A stretch of DNA of 64,000 bases from contig NZ_FOSE01000001.1 of assembly GCF_900114185.1 (NCBI RefSeq), positions 397,749-461,748 of the forward strand, given 5' to 3'. Position numbers and translations under genes: made by a program. Below, in pieces: positions 7,919 through 17,096 of the stretch. The notes under the pieces are model-generated. The model saw nothing but the letters and a program-made list of their open reading frames with translations. It did no database searches and had not been told where the DNA came from. This stretch comes from Cellulomonas sp. KH9 (lineage in GTDB: Bacteria > Actinomycetota > Actinomycetes > Actinomycetales > Cellulomonadaceae). Position 1 is the stretch's first letter. The number at the start of each line of letters is the position of its first letter.

Positions 7919-10074
7919 TGTCCACCACGCTCGAACGCACCGAGGCCCGGCCCGCGCCCGCCCCGGCACCCACCCCCGCCGGCGCCTTCACGTGGGCGCA
8001 GGTCCGCGACGCCCTGCCCGGTGCCGTCCGCAAGCTCGACCCGCGGCACATGTGGCGCAACCCCGTGATGCTCGTGGTCTGGGTCGGTGCGGCGCTCACC
8101 ACCGTGCTGGCCGTCGCCGAGCCCGCCCTCGGCGGGCCCGCGGAGTCCGGCGGCACCCCCGTGCCCGCGTCGTTCACGGCCGTCGTCGCGGTGGTCCTGT
8201 GGGTCACGGCCCTGTTCGCCAACCTCGCGGAGTCCGTGGCCGAGGGGCGCGGCAAGGCGCAGGCGGACTCGCTGCGGCGCACCCGCACCGCGACGGCGGC
8301 CCACCGGGTCGTCGCCTACGACGAGGGCGGCGACCCGGGCGCGACGCGCGCCCGGGTGGTCGAGGTGTCGTCGGCGGACCTGCGGCTCGGTGACGTGGTC
8401 GTCGTCAGCGCGGGGGAGCTCGTGCCCGGGGACGGCGAGATCGTCCACGGCATCGCGTCGGTCGACGAGTCGGCGATCACCGGGGAGTCCGCGCCGGTCG
8501 TCCGCGAGTCCGGCGGCGACCGCTCGGCCGTCACGGGCGGGACGCGCGTGCTGTCCGACCGGGTCGTCGTGCGGATCACCTCGAAGCCGGGGGAGACGTT
8601 CGTCGACCGGATGATCGCGCTGGTCGAGGGCGCGAGCCGGCAGAAGACCCCCAACGAGATCGCGCTGTCGATCCTGCTGGCGGCGTTGTCGGTCGTGTTC
8701 GTCGTCGTGGCCCTCACGCTGAACCCGATCGCGTCGTACGCGGCCGAGCCGGTGAGCGTCGCCGTCCTCGTCGCGCTGCTCGTCTGCCTCATCCCGACGA
8801 CGATCGGCGCGCTGCTGTCCGCCATCGGCATCGCCGGTATGGACCGCTTGGTGCAGCGCAACGTGCTCGCCATGTCGGGGCGCGCCGTCGAGGCCGCGGG
8901 CGACGTGACGACGCTGCTGCTCGACAAGACCGGCACGATCACCTACGGCAACCGGCAGGCGGTCGCGTTCGTCGCGCTGGGCGGCGTCCGGCAGGCCGAG
9001 CTGGTGCGGGCCGCGGCCCTCGCGTCGCTCGCGGACCCGACGCCCGAGGGCACGTCGGTCGTCGACCTGGCCCGCCGCAGCGGCGCCGACGTGGGCACGG
9101 ACGTGCCCGGGGACGTCGTGCCGTTCACCGCGCAGACCCGCATGTCCGGGCTCGACGAGCCCGACGGCACGCGGATCCGCAAGGGCGCCGGCTCCGCGGT
9201 CGTCGCGTGGCTCCAGGCGGAGGGGACGCCGGTGGCGCCCGACGTCCGGGCGGAGCTGGACGCGGCCGTCGAGGAGGTCGCGCGGTCCGGCGGCACGCCG
9301 CTGGTCGTCGCGGTCGCGGCACCCGGCCGCGCGGGCCGCGTGCTCGGCGTCGTGCACCTCAAGGACGTCGTCAAGGAGGGCCTGGCCCAGCGGTTCGCCG
9401 AGCTGCGCGCCATGGGCATCCGCACCGTCATGGTCACGGGCGACAACCCCGTGACCGCCCACGCCATCGCGGCCGAGGCGGGTGTCGACGACGTCCTCGC
9501 CGAGGCCACGCCGGAGGACAAGCTCGCGCTGATCCGCGCGGAGCAGGCCGGCGGCCACCTCGTCGCGATGACGGGCGACGGCACGAACGACGCCCCGGCC
9601 CTCGCGCAGGCGGACGTCGGGATGGCGATGAACACGGGCACGTCGGCCGCGAAGGAGGCCGGCAACATGGTCGACCTCGACTCGGACCCGACCAAGCTCA
9701 TCGACGTCGTGCGCATCGGCAAGCAGCTGCTCATCACGCGCGGTGCCCTGACGACGTTCTCCGTCGCCAACGACGTCGCCAAGTACTTCGCGATCATCCC
9801 GGCCATGTTCATGGGCGTGTTCCCGGGGCTCGCCGCGCTGAACGTCATGGGCCTGCACTCGCCGTCCTCGGCGGTGCTGTCCGCGGTCGTGTTCAACGCC
9901 CTGGTCATCGTCGCGCTCATCCCGCTCGCGCTGCGCGGCGTGCGCTACCGGCCCCTCGACGCCTCGGCGGTCCTCGGCCGCAACCTCCTGGTCTACGGGC
10001 TCGGGGGCGTCGTCGCACCGTTCGTGGGCATCTGGCTCATCGACCTCGTCGTCCGCCTCCTGCCCGGCTACTGA
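7918..10074 (+). CDS. kdpB: K+-transporting P-type ATPase subunit KdpB
   Basis: The 718-residue catalytic subunit is a type IA P-type ATPase. The phosphorylated aspartate is D336 in [13 protein letters not shown]. The actuator loop [12 protein letters not shown] and the hinge motif [18 protein letters not shown] (D554) are intact. Membrane helices flank the cytoplasmic domains. The first 25 residues are a Pro/Ala-rich extension ([12 protein letters not shown]) before the conserved core begins at [12 protein letters not shown]. The ATG overlaps the kdpA stop (TGATG). It hydrolyses ATP to drive K+ uptake through KdpA. Confidence 0.98.
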   Translation: MSTTLERTEARPAPAPAPTPAGAFTWAQVRDALPGAVRKLDPRHMWRNPVMLVVWVGAALTTVLAVAEPALGGPAESGGTPVPASFTAVVAVVLWVTALFANLAESVAEGRGKAQADSLRRTRTATAAHRVVAYDEGGDPGATRARVVEVSSADLRLGDVVVVSAGELVPGDGEIVHGIASVDESAITGESAPVVRESGGDRSAVTGGTRVLSDRVVVRITSKPGETFVDRMIALVEGASRQKTPNEIALSILLAALSVVFVVVALTLNPIASYAAEPVSVAVLVALLVCLIPTTIGALLSAIGIAGMDRLVQRNVLAMSGRAVEAAGDVTTLLLDKTGTITYGNRQAVAFVALGGVRQAELVRAAALASLADPTPEGTSVVDLARRSGADVGTDVPGDVVPFTAQTRMSGLDEPDGTRIRKGAGSAVVAWLQAEGTPVAPDVRAELDAAVEEVARSGGTPLVVAVAAPGRAGRVLGVVHLKDVVKEGLAQRFAELRAMGIRTVMVTGDNPVTAHAIAAEAGVDDVLAEATPEDKLALIRAEQAGGHLVAMTGDGTNDAPALAQADVGMAMNTGTSAAKEAGNMVDLDSDPTKLIDVVRIGKQLLITRGALTTFSVANDVAKYFAIIPAMFMGVFPGLAALNVMGLHSPSSAVLSAVVFNALVIVALIPLALRGVRYRPLDASAVLGRNLLVYGLGGVVAPFVGIWLIDLVVRLLPGY

Positions 10075-10089
10075 CGCCCCTCCGCCCGA

Positions 10090-10113
10090 CCCGTCCCGTC
10101 CCGTCCCGTCCCG
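10090..10113. repeat. CCCGT pentanucleotide tandem repeat between kdpB and kdpC
   Basis: Four full CCCGT units and a partial fifth (CCCG) fill half of the 55-bp kdpB-kdpC gap. The following CACGAGGAGAAC supplies the kdpC ribosome binding site. Slippage here would change the kdpB-kdpC spacing but no reading frame. Confidence 0.8.
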
Positions 10114-10129
10114 CACGAGGAGAACCCGC

Positions 10130-10744
10130 ATGCCCCAGTCGACCCGCACCGCCGCCCGCACCCTGGGTGTCGCCCTGCGCGCCATGGTCGTCCTCACCCT
10201 CCTGCTCGGCGTCGGCTACACCGCCGTCGTCACGGGCGTCGCGCAGCTGGTCGCCCCCGCGCAGGCGCGCGGCTCGCTCCTCACCGGCCCCGACGGCACC
10301 GTGGTCGGGTCCGCGCTGATCGGGCAGTCGTTCACCGACGCCGGCGGTGAGCCGCTCGTGGCGTACTTCCAGCCCCGGCCGTCGGCCGCGGGCGACGGGT
10401 ACGACGCGGGGGCGTCGTCCGGCTCCAACCTGGGGCCGGAGAACCCGGACCTGGTCGCCGCGATCGAGGAGCGCCGGGCGCAGGTCGCGGCGCTCGAGGG
10501 GGTCGAGCCGGCCGACGTGCCGCCCGACGCCGTCACCGCGTCCGCGTCCGGCCTGGACCCGCACGTCAGCCCCGCGTACGCCGCGCTGCAGGTGCCGCGC
10601 GTCGCCGCGGCGCGCGGGATGTCGGAGCGGGACGTCGCGGACCTCGTGGCGCGGCACACTGGGGGACGCGGCCTGGGGTTCGTGGGCGAGCCGACCGTGA
10701 ACGTGCTGCGGCTCAACCTCGCCCTCGACGACTCGGAGGGCTGA
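10130..10744 (+). CDS. kdpC: K+-transporting ATPase subunit KdpC
   Basis: The 204-residue protein has one N-terminal membrane helix (about residues 14-42) followed by an extracytoplasmic domain. The conserved motifs [41 protein letters not shown] and [17 protein letters not shown] are all present. KdpC assembles with KdpA and KdpB, and is thought to raise the affinity for ATP. AGGAGAAC lies before the ATG. The 55-bp spacer to kdpB is longer than the other junctions in this operon and holds a short tandem repeat. Confidence 0.97.
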   Translation: MPQSTRTAARTLGVALRAMVVLTLLLGVGYTAVVTGVAQLVAPAQARGSLLTGPDGTVVGSALIGQSFTDAGGEPLVAYFQPRPSAAGDGYDAGASSGSNLGPENPDLVAAIEERRAQVAALEGVEPADVPPDAVTASASGLDPHVSPAYAALQVPRVAAARGMSERDVADLVARHTGGRGLGFVGEPTVNVLRLNLALDDSEG

Positions 10745-10746
10745 GC

Positions 10747-13386
10747 ATGGCGCGTGGGCGGCTCCGCGTCCTCCTCGGGGCGGCACCGGGCGTGGGCAAG
10801 ACCTCCGCGATGCTCGAGGAGGGCCACCGCCTGCGCGACGAGGGGCGTGACGTCGTGGTCGCGGTCGTCGAGACCCACGGGCGCCCGCACACGGCCGCGA
10901 TGGTCGAGGGCCTCGAGGTGGTGCCGCGCCGCACGGTGCGGCACCGGGACGTCGCGCTCGCCGAGCTCGACCTCGACGCCGTGCTGGCCCGCCGCCCGGA
11001 CGTCGCGCTGGTCGACGAGCTCGCGCACACCAACGCGCCCGGCCTGGCGCACACCAAGCGCTGGCAGGACGTCGACGCGCTGCTCGACGCCGGGATCGAC
11101 GTGCTCTCGACGGTGAACATCCAGCACATCGAGTCCCTCAACGACGTGGTGGAGAAGATCACCGGTGTCGTCCAGCGCGAGACCGTCCCGGACGCGGTGC
11201 TGCGCGCCGCCGACCAGGTCGAGGTCGTGGACCTCGCACCGCAGGCGCTGCGCGACCGCCTCGCCGGTGGGTACGTGTACCCGGCCGAGCGTGTCGACGC
11301 CGCGCTGTCGAACTACTTCCGGCTGGGCAACCTCACGGCGCTGCGCGAGCTCGCCCTGCTGTGGCTGGCCGACGAGGTCGACGCCGCGCTGCGCCTGTAC
11401 CGCACCGAGCACGGCATCGACAGCCCGTGGGAGGCGCGCGAGCGGGTCGTCGTCACGCTCACCGGCGGCCCGGAGGGGGAGACGCTGATCCGGCGCGGCG
11501 CGCGCATCGCCGCGCGCTCGGCCGGCGGGCAGCTGCTGGCCGTGCACGTCACCCGCCAGGACGGGCTGCGCGGGGCCGCGCCCGGGGCGCTGGCCCACCA
11601 GCGGGCGCTCGTCGAGCAGCTCGGCGGCACCTACCACCAGGTCGTCGGTGACGACGTGCCGCGCGCGCTCGTCGACTTCGCCACCGCGGTGGACGCGACG
11701 CAGCTCGTCATCGGGGTGTCGCGGCGCGGGTGGCTCGCCACGGCGCTCAGCGGTCCCGGCATCGGCGCGACCGTGACCCGCGAGGCCGGGAAGATCGACG
11801 TGCACGTCGTCAACCACGCCGCGGCAGGCGGACGGGCGCGGCTGCCGCGCGTCGGCGGCGCGCTCACCCGGCGGCGGCGCGCCGCCGGCTTCCTGCTCGC
11901 GCTCGTCGGCGGGCCGCTGCTGACGTGGCTGCTGGTGGCGACGCGCAGCACCGACGCGTTCGTCGCCGACGTCCTGGCGTACCAGCTGCTGGTGGTGGTG
12001 ACGGCGCTCGTGGGCGGGCTGTGGCCGGCCGTGTACGCGGCGGTGCTGTCGGGGCTCACCATCGACTTCCTGTTCGTCGACCCGCTGCACACGGTCACGG
12101 TCTCCGAGCCGTCGCACGCCCTCGCGCTCGCGCTGTACGTCGTCATCGCCGTGCTGGTCAGCGTGGTGGTCGACCGTGCCGCCCGTACCACGCGCGCCGC
12201 CCACCGCGCGGCCGCGGAGGCCGAGCTGCTGGCCACGGTCGCCGGCAGCGTGCTGCGGGGGCAGGACGCCGTCGCGGCGCTCGTCGGCCGGGCGCGCGAG
12301 GCGTTCGGCATGACGGCGGCGCGGCTCGTGGTGGGTGTGCCCCCGCACGGCGCGGCCGGCGGCGACCCGGGTGGCACGGTGATGGCGTCGGACGGTGAGG
12401 TGCCGCCCGGCGAGCCCGGCACGACCGTGCCCGTCGACGAACGCGCCGTGCTCGAGCTCTACGGGCCGGACGTCGCGGCGTCCGAGCGGCGGCTGCTCAA
12501 CGTCATCGCCGTGCAGCTGCGCGCGGCCCTCGAGCGCAGCGACCTCGCGTCGGTGGCCAGCGAGGTCGACCACCTCACCGCGTCGGACCGTGTGCGCAGC
12601 GCGCTGCTGTCGGCCCTCAGCCACGACCTGCGCCGGCCCCTGAGTGCCGCGACGGCGGCCGTCGGCGGCCTGCGGACGGCCGGTGCGCGCCTCAGCCCGG
12701 CCGACCGCGCCGAGCTGCTCGACACCGCCGACGAGAGCCTGCGCGCCCTGGCGACGCTCATGACCGACCTGCTGGACGTCAGCCGGCTCGACGCGGGCGT
12801 GCTGGCGTTCGCCCGCACCCACGTCGACACCGCCGACGTCGTGCTCCCCGCACTCGACGAGCTGGGTCTGGGCCCCGACCAGGTCGAGCTCGACCTCGAC
12901 CTGGCTGTGCCGCCGGTCCTGGCCGACCCCGTGCTGCTGCAGCGCGTGGTGGTGAACCTGCTGGCCAACGCCACGCGGCACGCCCCGCCCGGCACGCGGG
13001 TCCGCGTGGCGACGAGCACCTTCGCGGGGGCCGTGCAGATCCGGGTCGTCGACCACGGACCGGGCATCCCGCGCGAGCGCCGCGACGACGTCTTCGTGCC
13101 GTTCCAGCGGCTCGGGGACACCGACAACTCCACCGGCCTCGGCCTGGGCCTGGCGCTGTCCAAGGGGTTCGTCACCGGGATGGGCGGCGCGCTCACCCCC
13201 GAGGACACCCCCGGCGGCGGGCTGACGATGGTGGTGGCGCTGCCGGCGGCCGGCACGGACGACCGTACCGACGACGACCGTGCCGCGGACGACCGTGCCG
13301 ACGACGACCGTCCCGCGGACGACCGTACCGACGACGACCGTGCCGCGGACGACCGTGCCGCCGCGACGAGGGAGGCCACGGCATGA
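10747..13386 (+). CDS. kdpD: Sensor histidine kinase KdpD
   Basis: The 879-residue sensor of the Kdp system shows all the usual parts. An N-terminal KdpD domain has a Walker A motif (GAAPGVGKT) and VDELAHTN. A universal-stress-like domain follows at about residues 235-360. Four closely spaced membrane helices lie at about 375-480 and a GAF-like region comes next. The dimerisation domain has the phospho-accepting H626 in LSHDLRRPLS, and the ATPase domain has NLLANATRHAPPG and DHGPGIP. It senses K+ limitation and turgor. The last 45 residues are an unusual DDR(T/A)-type tandem repeat encoded by 30-nt units. The stop overlaps kdpE. Confidence 0.96.
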   Translation: MARGRLRVLLGAAPGVGKTSAMLEEGHRLRDEGRDVVVAVVETHGRPHTAAMVEGLEVVPRRTVRHRDVALAELDLDAVLARRPDVALVDELAHTNAPGLAHTKRWQDVDALLDAGIDVLSTVNIQHIESLNDVVEKITGVVQRETVPDAVLRAADQVEVVDLAPQALRDRLAGGYVYPAERVDAALSNYFRLGNLTALRELALLWLADEVDAALRLYRTEHGIDSPWEARERVVVTLTGGPEGETLIRRGARIAARSAGGQLLAVHVTRQDGLRGAAPGALAHQRALVEQLGGTYHQVVGDDVPRALVDFATAVDATQLVIGVSRRGWLATALSGPGIGATVTREAGKIDVHVVNHAAAGGRARLPRVGGALTRRRRAAGFLLALVGGPLLTWLLVATRSTDAFVADVLAYQLLVVVTALVGGLWPAVYAAVLSGLTIDFLFVDPLHTVTVSEPSHALALALYVVIAVLVSVVVDRAARTTRAAHRAAAEAELLATVAGSVLRGQDAVAALVGRAREAFGMTAARLVVGVPPHGAAGGDPGGTVMASDGEVPPGEPGTTVPVDERAVLELYGPDVAASERRLLNVIAVQLRAALERSDLASVASEVDHLTASDRVRSALLSALSHDLRRPLSAATAAVGGLRTAGARLSPADRAELLDTADESLRALATLMTDLLDVSRLDAGVLAFARTHVDTADVVLPALDELGLGPDQVELDLDLAVPPVLADPVLLQRVVVNLLANATRHAPPGTRVRVATSTFAGAVQIRVVDHGPGIPRERRDDVFVPFQRLGDTDNSTGLGLGLALSKGFVTGMGGALTPEDTPGGGLTMVVALPAAGTDDRTDDDRAADDRADDDRPADDRTDDDRAADDRAAATREATA
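13258..13365 (+). repeat. 30-nt tandem repeat in the 3' end of kdpD
   Basis: Units of ten codons read DDRTDDDRAA, DDRADDDRPA, DDRTDDDRAA and then a partial DDRAA, at 13258-13287, 13288-13317, 13318-13347 and 13348-13365. Copies differ by only a few bases. Whole-unit slippage would stay in frame. Confidence 0.9.
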
Positions 13387-14105
13387 GGATCCTCATCGCG
13401 GACGACGACCCGCAGATCCTGCGGGCGCTGCGCATCACGCTCACCGCGCAGGGCTACGACATCGTCACCGCGACGTCCGGCCCGCAGGCGATCACGCAGG
13501 CGATCGACCACCGGCCGGACGTCCTCATGCTCGACCTCGGCATGCCCGGCCTGGACGGTGTCGACGTCATCCACGCGGTGCGCGGCTGGTCGCAGTCGCC
13601 GATCCTCGTCGTGTCCGGGCGCACCGGCGCCGCCGACAAGGTCGACGCGCTCGACGCGGGCGCCGACGACTACGTCACCAAGCCGTTCTCGATCGAGGAG
13701 CTGCTGGCGCGCATCCGGGCGCTGACGCGGCGCGTCGTGCCGGGCGTCGACGCCGCCCCGGTGGTGCGGTTCGGCGACGTGACGGTCGACCTGTCGGCCC
13801 GCACGGTGCTGCGCGGCGCGGCCGGCGTCGAGGCGCCCGTGCGGCTGACGCCCACGGAGTGGCAGGTGCTGGAGCGGCTGGTGCGCAACCCCGGCCGGCT
13901 CGTGACGCGCCAGACCCTGCTCACCGAGATCTGGGGCTCGCAGCACGTCACCGACACCGGCTACCTGCGGCTGTACGTCGCCCAGCTGCGCAAGAAGCTC
14001 GAGCCCGAGCCGGCGCGGCCCCGGCACCTGCTGACGGAGGCGGGCATGGGCTACCGGTTCGACCCCGACGGCGGCGCCGTGGCACCGTCCACGTCGGGCG
14101 CCTGA
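13383..14105 (+). CDS. kdpE: Response regulator KdpE
   Basis: The 240-residue protein has a receiver domain (phospho-acceptor D51 in VLMLDLGMPG, acidic D7-D9, and the conserved Lys in YVTKPFSIEE). It is followed by a winged-helix OmpR/PhoB DNA-binding domain (LTPTEWQVLERLVRNPGRLV and HVTDTGYLRLYVAQLRKKLE). It is phosphorylated by KdpD and should activate kdpFABC transcription. The start overlaps the kdpD stop by 4 bases. Its 3' end overlaps the convergent nickel/cobalt permease gene by 55 bp, so the last 18 codons are read on both strands. Confidence 0.97.
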   Translation: MRILIADDDPQILRALRITLTAQGYDIVTATSGPQAITQAIDHRPDVLMLDLGMPGLDGVDVIHAVRGWSQSPILVVSGRTGAADKVDALDAGADDYVTKPFSIEELLARIRALTRRVVPGVDAAPVVRFGDVTVDLSARTVLRGAAGVEAPVRLTPTEWQVLERLVRNPGRLVTRQTLLTEIWGSQHVTDTGYLRLYVAQLRKKLEPEPARPRHLLTEAGMGYRFDPDGGAVAPSTSGA

Positions 14106-15220
14106 GCGCGGGTCAGGTCGGCGGTCCACCGCTCCTCGACGCGGCCGAAGCGCCACACCGCGAGCGCCACGACCCACGTGACGACGAACAGCCCGACGAT
14201 GACGAACCCGACGTGCCCGAGGTCGAGCCCGCCGACCCACGCGATCGGTCCCGACTCCAGGCCCAGCCGCTCGGAGACGATCGACAGCACCTCGATGCCG
14301 CCGATGAGCAGCGCGACGGCCACCGACAGCCCCGTGATGGTGATGTTGTAGTAGACCTTGCGGACCGGCTTGGAGAACGCCCAGCCGTAGGCGAAGTTCA
14401 TGAAGCAGCCGTCGATGGAGTCGAGCAGCGTCATACCGGCCGCGAAGAGCACGGGCAGCGTGAGGATCGCGTACCAGGGCAGCTGGAACGCCGCGGCGCC
14501 GCCCGCCAGCACGAGCAGCGACACCTCGGTCGCGGTGTCGAAGCCCAGGCCGAAGAGCAGCCCCACGGGGTACATGTGCCACGGCTTGCGCACCGCCCGC
14601 GTCGCGGGCCCGAGGACGCGGTTGAGCAGCCCGCGGTTGTTCAGGTGGTGCTCGAGCGTCGCCTCGTCGTACCGCCCGCTGCGCATGTCCTTGAAGACGC
14701 GCAGGATCTGGCGCAGCACGACGAGGTTGAGGATGCCGATGATCAGCAGGAACACCGCGGACACGGAGATGCCGATCATCCCGGTGGTCTGCTGCAGCGT
14801 CGACGACTCGTCCTCGACCTGCCCGGCCAGCGCCCGGACCCCGAACGCGAGCAGCACGCACAGCACGAACACCACCGTGGAGTGGCCGAGCGAGAACCAG
14901 AACCCCACGGACACGGGACGTTGTCCGTCCGTCATGAGCTTGCGCGTGGTGTTGTCGATGGCGGCGATGTGGTCGGCGTCGAAGGCGTGGCGCATGCCCA
15001 GCGTGTACGCGGTGAGCCCCAGGCCGACGCCGAACACGGTCGTCGAGTCCACCTGGAAGCGCGCCGGTGCGACGACGAGCACGAGGACGCCCCAGCCGAC
15101 GGCGGTCAGCGCGAGCACGACCGACGCCATCACGGAGATCGACACCCACTCGCCGCGACTCAGGCGGCCGCGACCCCGGCCCCGGCCGACCTCTGCACGC
15201 GTGCTCGACGTGGTTGCCAT
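14051..15220 (-). CDS. Nickel/cobalt permease (NiCoT family)
   Basis: The 389-residue protein has about eight membrane helices. The NiCoT signature H-x4-DH appears in MRHAFDADHIAAIDN, together with the second conserved motifs FWFSLGHSTVVF and GLLFGLGFDTATEV and the LLDSIDGCFMNFAYGWAF segment. HoxN/NixA-type permeases take up Ni2+ and/or Co2+ with high affinity. The first 25 residues are polar and Gly/Arg-rich. The gene is divergent from a Fur-family regulator, which suggests metal-responsive repression. The C-terminal 18 codons overlap kdpE on the opposite strand. Ni versus Co preference cannot be read from the sequence. Confidence 0.93.
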   Translation of the reverse strand: MATTSSTRAEVGRGRGRGRLSRGEWVSISVMASVVLALTAVGWGVLVLVVAPARFQVDSTTVFGVGLGLTAYTLGMRHAFDADHIAAIDNTTRKLMTDGQRPVSVGFWFSLGHSTVVFVLCVLLAFGVRALAGQVEDESSTLQQTTGMIGISVSAVFLLIIGILNLVVLRQILRVFKDMRSGRYDEATLEHHLNNRGLLNRVLGPATRAVRKPWHMYPVGLLFGLGFDTATEVSLLVLAGGAAAFQLPWYAILTLPVLFAAGMTLLDSIDGCFMNFAYGWAFSKPVRKVYYNITITGLSVAVALLIGGIEVLSIVSERLGLESGPIAWVGGLDLGHVGFVIVGLFVVTWVVALAVWRFGRVEERWTADLTRAQAPDVDGATAPPSGSNR

Positions 15221-15241
15221 GGCGCTCCCCCCGGATACGTG

Positions 15242-15262
15242 GCACCCGAGGGCATCGGGTGC
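15242..15262. promoter_or_regulatory. Palindrome in the leader of the Ni/Co permease
   Basis: GCACCCGA-GGGCA-TCGGGTGC has perfect 8-bp arms. It lies 21-42 bases before the permease start and just downstream of a minus-strand -10-like TAGCGT (15277-15282). It may be the operator for the divergent Fur-family protein or an RNA hairpin. It does not resemble the AT-rich classical Fur box. Confidence 0.4.
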
Positions 15263-15408
15263 TCGCGCCGTCGTTCACGCTACTGCGACATGGTCGTGAC
15301 TGCACCAGAAGGGGCCGCAGCGGGCGTACCGGGCGTCCTAGAGTGGGACCACCACGAACCGGACGGCGGCCGCCCGGGTCGTGACGGCGGTCGTGAGGGG
15401 TCTGGGCG

Positions 15409-15888
15409 ATGACGAGCGAGGCCACCATCGAGGAGGTCGGCACCCTGCTGCGGTCGCGCGGTGCGCGCATGACGCGGGCCCGGCGCGCCGTCCTGACCGT
15501 CCTCGCGCGCGACGGCGGGCACCTCGGTGCGGAGGAGATCCTGGGGCGCGCCACCGTGCTGGACCCGAGCGTCCACCGGGCGACCGTCTACCGGACGCTC
15601 GACGCGCTCGCGGACCTCGGTGTCGTGCAGCACGTGCACGTGCGGCGCACCGGGACCGCCTACCACCTCGCGCACGGCGGGCGGGAGCACCTGCACGCGG
15701 AGTGCCGCGGCTGCGGTGCCGTGCAGGACCTGCCGGCCGACCTGCTCGACGACGTCGTCGAGGCCGTCGGGCACCGCGCCGGGTTCACGGTCGAGCCCAC
15801 GCACGTCGCGCTCTCGGGGCTGTGCGCGGCGTGCGCCGCGCCCGCGGGCGGGCCGGGGGAGCCGGGCGGGGGAGCACCCGGGCGCTGA
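15409..15888 (+). CDS. Fur family metalloregulator
   Basis: The 159-residue protein has the Fur winged-helix (MTRARRAVLTVLARDGGHLG, then HRATVYRTLDALADLGVVQH). The metal-binding dimerisation domain has the HLHAECRGCG zinc knuckle and a second CAAC pair near the end, plus the His-rich HLAHGGREHLH segment. Fur, Zur, Nur and PerR share this fold; sequence alone does not settle the metal. Being divergent from a NiCoT permease, a nickel-responsive (Nur-like) role is the best guess. GAGGGG lies eight bases before the ATG. The last 20 residues are a Gly/Pro-rich tail. Confidence 0.88.
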   Translation: MTSEATIEEVGTLLRSRGARMTRARRAVLTVLARDGGHLGAEEILGRATVLDPSVHRATVYRTLDALADLGVVQHVHVRRTGTAYHLAHGGREHLHAECRGCGAVQDLPADLLDDVVEAVGHRAGFTVEPTHVALSGLCAACAAPAGGPGEPGGGAPGR

Positions 15889-15922
15889 GCACCCGGGCGC
15901 ACCCGTGCCGGGGCGTCCCGTG

Positions 15923-16345
15923 TCAGGCGGTGACGACCTCGAGCGTGACGGGGACGTTGCCGCGGGTCGCGTTCGAGTACGGGCAGACCTGGTGCGCGGC
16001 CTCGACGAGCTGCTCCGCGGTGGCCTGGTCGACGCCGCCCAGCTCGACGTGCAGCGTGATCTCGAGCCCGAACCCGCCGGCGTCGTCGGGGCCGATGCCG
16101 ACCTCGGCCGTGACGGCGGAGTCGGTGAAGGTCACGGTGCCGCGGCGGGCCACGGCCTTGAGCGCGCTGTGGAAGCAGGCGGCGTACCCGGCGGCGAACA
16201 GCTGCTCGGGGTTGGTCGCCCCGCCCGGGCCGCCCATCTCGCGCGGGACGGCCAGGTCGACGTCGACGAGACCGTCGGAGCTGCGGGTGTGGCCCTCCCG
16301 GCCCTCGCCGGTGGCCGTGGCGACCGCGGTGTAGATGACAGCCAT
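15923..16345 (-). CDS. ohr: Organic hydroperoxide resistance protein Ohr
   Basis: The 140-residue protein is a thiol peroxidase of the OsmC/Ohr family that detoxifies organic hydroperoxides. Both catalytic cysteines are in place: C57 in AAGYAACFHSAL and C121 in HQVCPYSNATRGN. The length equals the family norm. The ATG at 16345 is preceded by AGGAGG seven bases away; an in-frame upstream start would run through the operator. It is divergent from a TetR regulator. Ohr genes are usually controlled by the MarR-type OhrR, so the pairing here is unusual. Confidence 0.95.
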   Translation of the reverse strand: MAVIYTAVATATGEGREGHTRSSDGLVDVDLAVPREMGGPGGATNPEQLFAAGYAACFHSALKAVARRGTVTFTDSAVTAEVGIGPDDAGGFGLEITLHVELGGVDQATAEQLVEAAHQVCPYSNATRGNVPVTLEVVTA

Positions 16346-16357
16346 GGGGTAGCCTCC

Positions 16358-16377
16358 TAGAAAGAACGTTCGTTCTA
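16358..16377. promoter_or_regulatory. 20-bp operator between ohr and its TetR regulator
   Basis: TAGAAAGAACGTTCGTTCTA is a palindrome centred on GAAC/GTTC with a single mismatched pair. It lies 13 bp before the ohr start, touching its AGGAGG ribosome binding site, and 34 bp before the regulator start. Length and symmetry suit a TetR dimer, which could block transcription of both genes. Confidence 0.75.
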
Positions 16378-16411
16378 CCAACGTGGCCCACCTCACCCCC
16401 TGGAGGCACGG

Positions 16412-17071
16412 ATGTCAACCGCAGCCGACGCGCCCCGGGGGGCGGTCGAGGTCCCGCCCGGGCTCCCGGCCCAGCTCCCGGCCCAGGTCCGGGACGAGAG
16501 TCCGACCGGCCCGCGCGGGCCGTCCGCGGCGCGCGCCCGGCTGCTGCGCACCGCCTCCGACCTCTTCTACGCCGACGGCGTCCACGCGGTCGGCGTCGAC
16601 CGCGTCATCACCGAGGCCGGGATCACGCGCGCCACGTTCTACCGGCACTTCCCCGGCAAGGAGGCGCTCGTCGTCGCCTACCTCGAGGCCGCCGACCGGG
16701 CCGTGCGCGCCGCCGTGGGCGACGTCCCGCCGGACCCCGGCGCGGCCGGCGGCTGGCTCACCGGCATGACGCTGCACGTGGCCGACCAGCTGTGCCGCCC
16801 CGGCTTCCGCGGCTGCCCGTTCATCAACGCCGCGGCCGAGTTCCCCGACCCGGCCAGCCCCGTGCGGCGCGCGGTCCGCGCGCACCGCGACTGGCTCCAG
16901 GGTGTGGCGACGCAGGCGCTGCGCCGCGCCGGCCACCCCGACCCGCAGGAGGGCGGCCGGCGCTGGATGGCGCTGCGCGACGGCGCCATGGTGGCCGGCT
17001 ACCTCGACGACCCGCAGGTCGCCCGTGCGACGCTGCGCGACGCCGTCGACGAGCTCGTGCGGGTGCGCTGA
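16412..17071 (+). CDS. TetR family regulator of ohr
   Basis: The 219-residue protein has a TetR helix-turn-helix at about residues 42-88 (ARLLRTASDLFYADGVHAVG, then DRVITEAGITRATFYRHFPGK). The ligand domain contains LCRPGFRGCPFINAAAEFPD, with two cysteines eight residues apart; GCPFINAAAE is typical of one large TetR subgroup. Those cysteines could sense oxidants or electrophiles. GGAGG lies six bases before the ATG. It is divergent from ohr with one shared palindrome, so repression of ohr and of itself is likely. The two-cysteine redox idea is an inference. Confidence 0.9.
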   Translation: MSTAADAPRGAVEVPPGLPAQLPAQVRDESPTGPRGPSAARARLLRTASDLFYADGVHAVGVDRVITEAGITRATFYRHFPGKEALVVAYLEAADRAVRAAVGDVPPDPGAAGGWLTGMTLHVADQLCRPGFRGCPFINAAAEFPDPASPVRRAVRAHRDWLQGVATQALRRAGHPDPQEGGRRWMALRDGAMVAGYLDDPQVARATLRDAVDELVRVR

Positions 17072-17096
17072 CCCGTCGCCCGCTGCCGCCCGCGCC

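Noticed and set aside
10090..10113. CCCGT repeat as an insertion scar or transcription terminator in kdp
   Set aside because: It has no dyad symmetry and no target duplication; it is a simple pentanucleotide repeat just upstream of a normal ribosome binding site.
13258..13365. Possible CRISPR or satellite array
   Set aside because: Units are contiguous without spacers, lie fully in frame inside kdpD and encode a consistent peptide repeat.
15286..15296. CGAC-ATG-GTCG as a Nur/Fur box
   Set aside because: Four-base arms are expected by chance in such GC-rich DNA; the 8-bp-arm palindrome at 15242-15262 is a better candidate.
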